Source of the DNA: Arctopsyche grandis
Taxonomy: Eukaryota; Arthropoda; Insecta; Trichoptera; Hydropsychidae
Direction: 5' to 3'
DNA length: 64,000 nucleotides
NCBI RefSeq assembly: GCF_051622035.1
Contig: NC_135365.1
Coordinates: 12,132,001 to 12,196,000 of the forward strand
A program made the translations under genes and the position numbers. The notes beneath the pieces are model-generated. The model was not told the DNA's origin. It made no database searches and worked only from the letters and a program-made list of their open reading frames with translations. Below are positions 9,587-21,500 of this stretch, in pieces (the first letter of the stretch is position 1; each line of letters begins with the position of its first letter).

Positions 9587-12500
9587 TCAATTGTTGCACA
9601 ATTTTTCTCCACCCTCGACAAATGTACAGTTTAAGATCTTTTGAACGGACGACATAGTCGCCTCCGAGAAACGGGAGTACGATTCCGGCTTCTTCCATTT
9701 GATACACACATAATAAACGGGTATTCCGGAAGCTACTATTCCGATACCTATGACCGTGTTCATCGGTTCAGCTATAGCAGGAATTATCACCATAAATGCA
9801 ACGCATAATAAGAACGTTACGGGTAGGAATGTGTTGACTCGAATTGGCCTCGGCAAGTCAGGTCTCGTTTTGCGCAACCACAACATTCCCACTATGCTCA
9901 AACCAATCGAAAACCATAGAATCTGTGAAAAGTAATTGATCAATACTATGACATTACTGTTGAACAGCATCAAAAGTGATATGAAGCACTGAAACAGAAA
10001 ACATTCGATATCATTAAAACGATTTCAACTATGCAAATAGTATGATTATAATTTCAAAACTCACTGTAAACATCAAAGATGGAACAGGAGTCATTCTTTT
10101 GATGTGGATCAACGAGAAGATATCTGGCAAGTGACCTTCTTGTGCACCAGTCATGAAAAGTCTTGCCGATGTAAACAAATTGCCATTGACTCCGCCAAAC
10201 GTTGACAATGCCACAAACACTGGTATCGCCCAATAAGCATTTCCGAACATTTTTTGTCCAAAAGTCTAAAATTTTAAAATCAAACTGATTAGTTTGTTAA
10301 TATATCTTTTACAATATTATTGTATTCGTAATTTTATATAATGTTTTGATAATTAATTAAAAACATTGAAAAATTTGAAATTAATCTTTATGACAAAAAT
10401 GACCTTTGATTATTTTTTGTTTGAAATTTAATTATAGTAATACTCATTACTATGCATTTGATAAAAAATTTAATATATTTTAATTTCAGTGATAGAAGTT
10501 GTATTTCATATTCTGATAATTTCAGCGTACCAATATATTATATCCATTATACCGATTTAGTATATATATATGTATATCATCTTTTCAATTTTTAGCTGAA
10601 ACTTCAAACATATCAACCTTTTTGAATTAAAATTTTGATTTTATATGACAGATACTTATAAACGGTTCGGTGATTATTGGTCACAAAGCGCTCGGCCAAA
10701 AGTCACCAAAATCTCTATAACGGAACATCTGAATACTGTAAAGTCCATCATACTAACGAGAACTGGAGTGCCAAATATTCCGTATTCGCGATTTTCATGG
10801 CAAAAATTGTCTTCTGGGCGATCGCAATGTGACTAATAATCCAATTAGCGAAATTCAATTTAATAAAAAAACAAATGAATATTCAAATAAATTTAAATAA
10901 AATAAAACTATTTAAATAAATTTAATCAAATGTTTACTATTACATTAGCCATGTTTAAGCGGTTTATATTACAAATACCGAGCGAAGCTGGGTAAAACCA
11001 CTATAAATATTATATATAACTTTATTTTAATTCGTGTATTAATTTCTTTCTGAAGTCACCCGTTGAAATTCCTTTCTGAAGGCACAACACTAATATGATA
11101 TAATTTAGATTATAACATGATCCTTTTATAAACAATTGAATTAAATTACAATATGCTAATTGAAATGCTCATGCCTAATGAAATTCAAATACATACCACA
11201 GCAACAACCGTTGATCCCAACATTTCAATTTTTGATATAACGGCAAAGTACGCCATATTAGCCAGCACGTATATAGCAGTCACTGTGGGCATGGCGATCC
11301 AAATTGCCCTTGGCAGATTTCTGAAACCATTGAAGATACAATATATGTAGGTCAATTATAAAATAAGCACATTCATTAGTATCAATCGTAGGAGGCCGTA
11401 CAAGTGGTTGATTGGTCGGAAGCGTGAACGGAGAAGGCAACACCCGGAATTAAATAAACGCCAACATAAATCTCGAGAGAAATAGATGGTGGAAACCTTT
11501 TATCTCGGAACCCTCATTGGAAATACGCGAGAGAGCTTTTAAACAGACGTGTAACACAAAGACGTTCCGTAACCCTCGTTCAACACTCATACATATGTAT
11601 CGTGTAGGGGTGGTATGTGTAACGCATATATTTGCGAGTTTTCTAGAAAGTTCTTTTGAAATGTTCGAATTTTTATGACTATTTATAGCGTTATCGTATA
11701 TCGAGTCAATCCATTAACTATGATAGACGGTAGAATTGACGTCGTCATAGATTATATATATGTATGTATGAAAGAGTTTGCTCGGAGTAAACGTTTCTCT
11801 ACTATTGTATTCGCCAGGGTGGGCGAGTACCACTTGTTGCCTCTAGGGATAGCTTTTCGCTTAAGTTCTCTATCTCGCTCTCTTCAACTCTTCGTATTTC
11901 GAAAGCCCTCGACCTATTTTTCTGTATAAAAGTGGTGTTTGTCGACCACAATTAGTGGCTATTCATCACGACTAAGTCCATATCTTTTGAGTTTACTGAT
12001 ATTATTAAAAATGATTAGTCTTGTGTATAAATATGTCTTATACGTAAGGTGTCACTTTTTTGTTTATGAAGATCCAGCTTTGAAAAGAATTTTTTATTTC
12101 CCTAATATTATCGCTGAAATAAGAAAAGATATCAAAAACGTGCTTTTGCTTTACTATGCCAATTTCTCTAAGAACTTTTCTCAGAACGAAAAATTCTGTA
12201 CCTTTTATATATTGTCTGAAGCTCTATAATCTATTTCAAAGGTTACCTCTTTGTTAAGAATCAGAAAAAATGAATTATATTTTGACTAGATACATATACA
12301 TATTACTAGAGTTAAATAATTTTATTGTAAAAATTACTATGCATTTTAATATAAAATTATTTTCTATATAATTCTGTTCATATCGTATAAGCAAAGAGGG
12401 GCAAGTCTTAAATCGAATTTGCCAATTTCATGCGACAAACGTGCAAGAAAATTTAATTAAACCACCCGGCAGGAAGCAGCATTGATTGGTTTACAGAAAA

Positions 12501-15500
12501 TTCAATTTATTTATGTATGTATGTACGAGTATGTATATGCAAAGCTTTCACTCACTTGTATGGATCCTGAAGCTCTTCGGTGACAAAATTGAGATAATGC
12601 CATCCGCCAAACGCAAACAGACCAGAATTAAAAGCCAAAGCTATATTGGAAAGACTGTAGTCACCTTCGAAAGCACCTTCAAAGTTTTCAAGATGTCCTG
12701 AAAACACACCAAATTCAATCAACTTTCCAATGAATAAACCAGCAGAATAGACTAGTGGTTAGCATATAATCCCACTGGTTTCTACCGGCCAGACCTTGGA
12801 TTTGTGACTCCAGGTCGATCGTTTCCTATCAAAGTTTGCCAATTTGTGTGATTTTCATTTGAAACGGTTCCAAAAAACTGGCAACCTTACCCATTTTCTT
12901 GCAAAATCTCGAGTTTTCAGCAATCTCGAATTTCGCCGAATTGTATAAAATGCTACAAACCATATTTGTATCAAATATACAATTTTTCTGGCCAGGAAGG
13001 CACATTGGGGTTCTTCCTGGTCGGTCTCCCTCACGGGACCGAAAGTGAAACGCCCGAAAACGCAAATATTGGAAGGCAAAGATTGAAAACCGAAAGATCT
13101 TAAGTCGAAAGGTCAAAAAAAAAGGGTGCATGGTAAACGGTACTATGTATATATAATATACATATATGAGTGGCATGCGGTGAAATTATCTCTCTTTTTG
13201 TCATACAGCCTTGTTTAATGTGCGCGCGCAGGATACGGGAGGAAAAGCCTGTTCCTCTTGTTCCTGTTGTATCCTGCTCACGCAAATTAAGTGAGTATGT
13301 ACGACGGGGGGAGAGACCCTTTTCTTTATCTTTCGATTTTCGATCTTTGCCTTCCGATATTTGCGTTTTCAGGCGTTTCACTTTCGGTCCCGTGAGGTAG
13401 ACCCGTATTTATATACTTTGTATAATACTAGTAATATTTGTATCAAATATACAATTTTTCTGGCCAGGAAGGCACATTGGGGTTCTTCCTGGTATAAATT
13501 AAAAATAAAATAAAAATAAAACCCACCTGTCGCCATGTGGTACATTCCAGCTAAGACAATAATGATCAAAGCGATTAGTTTTGACGCTGTAAAAACATCT
13601 TGAATCCTCATGGTCCATCTCACGCTCAAACAGTTGATGGCCGTCAGTAAACCTGCATATGAAAATGATTCATCATCTATTTTATGTATCAATTAAATCT
13701 CACCACTATTGAAAACACAATGAACTTGACAAACAACAGTCAAGTTCCCATGCATATTATTATTCATTGAGAAATTTCGTAATAGGATACGCGATACTAC
13801 TGTACATATTACGGGGGGCTAAAAGTGAACAATCGTTAATTAATGTTACGAGTATTAATCGCAGTTATATTAATTAAATATGGTCAAGAAGTCAACGCCG
13901 TACATCAATTAATCACCAGGACAATTGTGCTCAAGGATGACATGTTTTAATTTGTGCTAATTTCGATGCGCACCCAAAGTTAATTTTTTGCGCAAAACAT
14001 ACCCACTAATGAGAAACATAAAAATGACATGTTAATCTACGGCGATAATAACTATGGTGTTTGAACATAATACATAATATGTATGTAGATTACTATCATT
14101 CGCAATCGTGCAACAAATGCAAGTTCACTATCGTTTTGACCCAAATATAAAACATGTATCTAGAATCTGTTATATTGGCCGCGAATTGTTTAAGTCGAAG
14201 CTACATAGATGAAGTTAAATGTATTGATAAAATTTTCCTCTAACAGATTTGTCTTGGAACAAATTACATCGTCGTAAATCGCTGTAGAATCTTATCCACA
14301 TCATAAAACAACCTATAAACTCCCCAGGTGTGGAAAAATATGTTGTTACAATCCAAGTATTATGTATTGTATGAACATACTAGTTTGTTCATACACGGAC
14401 GGATTTTAGTTTGAGTGTTAACAGTCAAAAACTGTCATCAAAAATAGACCCACCGGGTATCGCATGACACTTTTAGCTGTCAAAACTTTTAAGATGTCAA
14501 AACGCTAAGTATTTATAGGTGAAATCCAATGGAAACTACATTACAACGTTGCTATAATTCCCGTTTCTGCTTACTAGGGTAAGAATCAGTGCCGGTTTTA
14601 GGGGGGGGCTAGGTCGGGCGCCGCCCGAGGGCGCCAAATTATTTGGGGCACCGCTCGATGCGCCAAAAGCACTTTATGATTAGAGCGCCAAAGGCCCTAC
14701 AAAATTTTAGATTATAGCGCCAAGGCTCTACTTTATAAACTCAACATTTGTACTCGGCAAATTATATTCATTGGGTGAAGGCACATTCATTTTTGTATTA
14801 TAATTAACGTTTTTCAGTGGCAGCCACAATTTAAATCCTTATTTGAAATCGTTCTTTCTAGTAAAAGTCAAAGAGAAGCTTGGTAAAAAATAATGTAGAT
14901 TTACACCAAATTGTAAATAATATAATTCATAAATTATATATTATTTACATACATAATTGAAATTAATCAATTCTTTAATTAATTTAAAATATTAATATTT
15001 TTGAGTATGTTATAAAAGTATACATACATATTTGAACGTTTTATGCTTCTAAAGGTTATTTTATATGTATGTACATATACGGTTTGATTTTAAAATTCAT
15101 TTTACTTTAGTTTTGAAATTTTAAAATTTCAAGCTCTGTGGAAAACTGAGAGTGTCAAAAATTAAGATTGGCAACGTAAAAAAATCTAATTATGTACACT
15201 ATTGAATTCAAATTTAACAGCTAGTGGATTTACATAAATAATCATTTGAAATATTATAAATAAAGCCCGGACCCAGAGCGTGCCGCGTATTGTTCAAATG
15301 TTGTAAATGCATTGTTAAAGGTTTGCTGAACCTTTTTTACAAAGGATTTACAACAATGGAACAATGAGCGGCCTCTTGGCTATCCTACCTCTAATTATAA
15401 CATTCAAGTAATATATAAGAAAACATTTCATCCAAGTCATTATTACGTAAAAATTTAAATTTATATTTATTTTAATTTAAATTTAAATTTTCACATAATA

Positions 15501-18500
15501 GTTGGTTGGAAAAAAAATTGGAAACCCGTTGTTCTAAAATTGGGGTGACACCACGGCCTACACATACATACATATATTCATAAAGGATATTATTTCTAGT
15601 TCGTTTGAATGGCTTTAAGTAGTAGATACGAACTGATAAAATTATATTAGATTATGTTAACGTCATAACTCATACGTTACACACATGACGGTTTATTTGT
15701 ACGCATGCGTAAGTGCATACATGCACAGTGCAACAAAAACTCACCAAAGTAAATACAGTTGTAGACTTATAGTGTTGTACAAATATTTCTTTGGATGAAT
15801 GCACTTTTTTAAATCTTCTTTTTTTATTATTTATTTACATGGAAGAAGACGGTCGTTTTATCCTTCCGAGAAACCCCGGGAGACTTTTGAAAGGTGCATT
15901 TTAAAATATGCCTATCAAAAATGATAAACAACGTTTCAGTGGCGTCGCGTGTCACACGTTTTCTTTTATTTTCATAACTTGCAAGACAACAAATTTGATT
16001 TTTTTTTTTTGTTATTACATTTTGGGGCGAATTTGTCAATGCCCATGGCAATGATGCGTTCGCGTGTACCTTACAATCATTAATATCAACCCTCCTATGT
16101 ATGGATGTGTATCGTCAATCGAACATTTTAGGGATTTTTTTTGAACACCGGTTCCAATGCTGTCTTTAAGATTGACGACACTATACCGTTTTAGTTTTTA
16201 ACGTAATTTAGGACATCTCATCCGATGTCGTGACCGTAACGAGTGGTGCATAAAATATGACACGTCCGTTAACGAGTCACGAAAGCAATGAACTATGTCC
16301 GTAAACGATGGGTTGATTATTTTCGAGTCATACTGAGAACGGCTATCATCGATCATCTGCGTTGAAAAGTTTCACGGTTGTTTGGTTGCAAGCTGTATAA
16401 TCTTGCGTCTTTTGAAAGATCGGTGCATAAAGCTTGATTCAATTGGAAAGTGATTAGCCGATGCTCTGAAGATTCAATTAAATTCAATTGAAAAGCTGCT
16501 TATAATAGTAGTTGGTTCAACGACTATGAAATAGGCATAAGCTGTGTATACATAGTTATGTATTTCCAAAAATTTACCAACCAACAATGATTACAGAATA
16601 CCAATTTCGGTTGGTCTAAATAAATTGATGGCTGAAGATTTGCATAGTAGATAAGCAAACAAACATCCATATTTTATAATAGAAGATAATGATGAGAAAC
16701 CTAAATATTTCCAATAATGGAAAGCAAAAGAAACTGTAACTTTTAATTTATCGCAAAAACACTTGATCTACATATGTATGTAGTTATTATCGACAATACA
16801 TATACAACTATATATTTATGTTGATAGAGCTTTTGTCTCAAGATTTGAAACGTCATCTTAATCAATTTTAAAGCATGATAAATACTGATTCTAAATATAA
16901 ATAGTATTCTTTATCCAAAGTTTGTCTTTTTAATCATTATATGTATATACAACTACGTACATATGTATGTATGTAGGTCGGAGCAAAAATCGCGAATTTT
17001 CGATTTTCATCGATGTGAAAAATTATAGTCATATCAACTATATCTACGTTATATAAACATAAAGTTATATAATGTATATACATACGTTATATGAACGTTA
17101 AATAAAATAAAATAATTTATTGATTTTAAACAATGCCTTCAAAAAGTAGGTTTTTATCTCTCTCTTTTTCTAGAATATTTAAGATTTTACAGTATAACCG
17201 TAATGTATTTAAGTTTAAATCAGTCATTAATGTAAATAATGATTAGTTTTGGCTGATTAACGAGAATTCAAAGTCGCCGCTTCACCCGAAAGTAACCGTT
17301 ACAAAGCGCGTCTTTGAATGGGGAAATCGTCTTTTTTTTCATGTTCCTGCCGATATTTTGAAAATAAAAGTCGTTGAAAGCTGTCTTCGGTATACACCTT
17401 TGATTTGAATACAGAAAAATACCGAAAAATATCCGAATTTTATGAAATGTAAGGAGGTCAAAATTACCTGTTTTATGGTAATTCACGATGCGGTGCAAAC
17501 GATCGAAAAGCGCCAGACTAGTCACCGGACCCAGAAGGTGCCGCGTACTGTTCAAAGGTTGTAAATGCATTGTTAAAAGTTTGCCGAACCTTTTTTACAA
17601 AGGATTTACAACAATGGAACAATAGATAGCACTGTGACTATCCTACCTCTACGCCAGACAGACTGAACCACAGATAAACGACACGTGTACCTTATGCGTG
17701 CGCACTGCTCGCACTTACACTAAGCGAAATCTACCCGAAGTCCCGACATACCTACCCTGTATACGTTCTGTGCTTCTGATACTTAAGTTCCGAATTTTCC
17801 TTATTAAATTATTAAAAACTCGCCAGAAAGATCCAACTCAATTTTAATAATTACCATTTTAATAGTTGCATCTGTGCACATCGAAAGGTTACTCGTCATT
17901 TGATGTGCAATTTTTCATTCGTGAAGTCGAGAATTGCGTTTAAAGCAGCCATTCAGTTAATCTGTGGTTCAATCTGTCTGGCGCTTTTCGATCGTTTGCA
18001 CCAAACCCGGTAATTCATGTCATTTGGCTTCCTTATATTTGTAAAAATTCATAATTTTTCGGAAATTTTTGTATTCAAATTAAAAGCATGTACCCACAAA
18101 AGCTCTCAATGACTTTAATTTTCAAATTAATGGCAGGAACATGAAAAAATACGATTTTCTGGAAAAAAGAACGCTTCCCCCATACAAATACCCATTGTGA
18201 GCGCGTCTGTGCGAAATGTTGGAAATGTGCGTTTCGGGCGAAATGTAGACTTTAAATTCTCGTTAATCAGCCAAAACGTATTTTCCGTATATATTAATCA
18301 GCCAAAACGTACGTGCCTAAATGTCATTCTACATCGGATGGAATATATAAATGACTCATTTAAACTGACATAGATTACTGTTAATACATACCTATATGAA
18401 GAAGCCCACTTTTTCGAAAATTTCGACGATATTAATAGTTCGAGGCTCAGGACATTGTTTAAAATCACTGATTTTTTTTATTTCACATTCTCTTGATACG

Positions 18501-21500
18501 ACGTTAATTTTCCACTAGGACCATCAATGAAAAACCAAAATTATCATTTTTCACTCAGGCCTAATGTACATATGTATGTATGTACATATACCCTCTATAA
18601 ATTCACCTTTTTTCGTTCTATTAACGATACAACATTAAAGCATATTTGGTTTTACTAACTAAGTTTATATTTATCTATCCTAGGTAAGGGTATGCCCTAG
18701 CAATATAGATAAACATTAAGTATGTACACAGATAATCATTATCCCCCTGAATGCATTCGAAATACACTCAAACGAAGACATATTTATCCCTAGGGTACAA
18801 AAAGATATCCAATACATTAAAGCGAATAATTCGATAGTAAAAAATTGTTTTATGTACTTACAAAGGCACACGGCCGCTAATAGCCTGACGGCATCCTCGG
18901 GCGGATCACACTCGGGAAAAAAGGGTTTGGAAGCATACTGGGCGAATGTCAGGGCTACTATAGCATGGGTCGTAGGTCTAATTATGAGCAGGGCTATCCA
19001 CAATCTCAAAAAAGCAGGTAGAGGTCCAAATGCCACGTAAATATAGGCGTAATCACCGCCAGATCTCGTGATGGAAGTACCCAATTCCGAATAGCAGAGG
19101 GCACCCAGCGTCGACATCACTCCAGACAAGGCCCATATTATCAATGAAAATCCTACGGATCTGAAAATAAACATTAAAAAACGATGAATTAGAACTCGGT
19201 CCACGTTTTCAGCCTTGAATGTTTTGCGATTGTAGATAAATCGACGTGCGGAACGGGCAGGTAAGTTCTATTGTCTGGACCGTCGACAATGTTGAATTCA
19301 ACAGGTAGCCCTTACATATACATACATACACATAAATTAACAAAGGTTAAAATCATCCAGGCGTAAATGCAAGTGTGCAAATTATATACCCACTTTGTAA
19401 GTTAGATAATTTGAACGTTTACAAATAAGGTGTGGTCGAAAATGTGGCGAATTCATGTACATAGAAGTTAATAATGAAATTGAAAGTGTAATATGTTGTT
19501 TATTAGTAATAAATTATTACCCTCCCAAGTATTGTTAGGGTAACAAACTTTATGATAAATACATCATTTTAAAGATCTAATGAGTAGAGGTAGGACCGGA
19601 GGCGTGCTTTTTCCAGGAAACAGGGCGTTTTGGGTCTATTTTCTAGGAAACAGGGCAAACTACAAAGCTAAAGAGCATAAAAAAAGGTTCATCATAAAAA
19701 TGAACAAAGCACGACGAACAATGAACGGCGCAAAGTTTGTCCGCTCTTTACTAATGAGTAAAAAGCGGACCCAGAGCGCGCCGTTCATTATTTAATTGTT
19801 GTAAATGCATTGTTAAAGGTTCGCCGAACCTTTTTTTTTGCACTATAGCTTTGTAAATAGAGCCAAACCGCCCCGATTCATGGAAAAAGCACGCTCTCTA
19901 TCCGCGCTTTACTAATGAGTAAAGGGCGGCTATTAATCGGTGCAATGGTTACTAAAAGGGGCACTATTGCTAAAAACCATTCTTATATGCTCTCTTGCTT
20001 TGAACACTGATGGAACGGTGTATTGTTATTTGCAAATCCACCGAATCATAGCTTAAGTCTACTAATGTGGATACGGCTATAATTAAGAAATATTGGGTAT
20101 TAAGGTTCGATTTAAGATCGAGTGGTTATAATTATAATATTAACCGAGCAGGATAAGAATGATAAGGGCATCACTTGATCATAAGTTATCATGGTTATCA
20201 AAGATCTTTTTTTTCCGATACCTAACACGAAAGAGTCAAACGTAGACGGTTCGTATTTCCATTATATTATGTACATATGTATGTTACAGTCCAAATGTGC
20301 ATTCCGTTATTTCATGAAGATACTACTTTGTTCATATATGCACCAAACCGACCAATTTTTTGATAAGAACACCCTGAATCGTACGGCATAAACCTGCTCG
20401 TTGTTTCCATAAGTGAATGGACGAGTCTTCATGTCGTTGTTAATTCATATCATTTTATTATTTCAACAGTTCTCCTACATTTCTTCAAATATAAGAATCA
20501 CCGTTATCGATCACTTTCAAACCTATGTCAATACAAGGATAAGATATCAGTCTAGAGGTAGGATAGTCACAGTGCTATCCATTGTTCGGCAAACCTTTAA
20601 CAACGCATTTACAACCTTTGAACAATACACGGCCCCCTCAGGCTCCGGTGACTAGATATCACTGTATAAACTCCAGGGATGAGTTTTGAGACGATCACGA
20701 CGGCACAGACTAGGCAATTCAGCGGTTATTTTTTGTGCAAAACAAGTGCCACATACCACTCTGTATGTCTGCACATTAAGTGTACACAAAAGAACAAATT
20801 GACACGCTAGTTAGTTTATGTACAAACCGTTATTGACAAACTATGTAGTTAGTTCATGCATAAACTGTTATTGACAAACGGGTTAGTTCATGCACAGACA
20901 TAAGTGTCCTCAATCGTGTGTTCCATCCTGTATGTATATGCATATGAATACTTATCCTGAGTTGCAATATGTTTAATGGTTCGGTGATCATTGGTCACAA
21001 AGCGCTCCCCCATAATTCGCTAAAATCTCTATAACGGAACATCTGGCAGCCGAAAAGTCCATCATACTAACGAAAACTCGAATGCCAAATATTCCGCATT
21101 CGCGGTTTTCATAGCAAAAATTGTCTTTGTGACCATCGCAATGTGACTAATAATCCAATTAACCTTTTTAATATTAAAGAAATAAGAATTATAGCAACGT
21201 AACGCGGTTTCCATAGGATTTCTCTTTTAAATACTTGACGTTTTGACATCTCAAAGGTTTTGACAGCTAAAAGTTTCATGCAACACCTGGTGAGTTTATT
21301 TGAAGATAGCTTTTGCCTGTGATAACGTTAACTCAAACCAATAGTTCATGTATAAACAAACTAGTATGTTCATAAACGAACAGGAGTGAACACTTGAACT
21401 GTAACACATATGTATACTAACAGACTTTTGTAAAATGAGTGGGTTTTGAATAATCTGTACTCCCGATAAAAATAGTTCAGTTTAAATTTGAGCCAAGATC

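Noticed and set aside
11939-12229. 96-codon ORF in SLC7-A intron 4
   Set aside because: Composition follows AT-rich codons, with no domain; lies downstream of a possible LTR-like TATA block on the opposite strand to the host gene.
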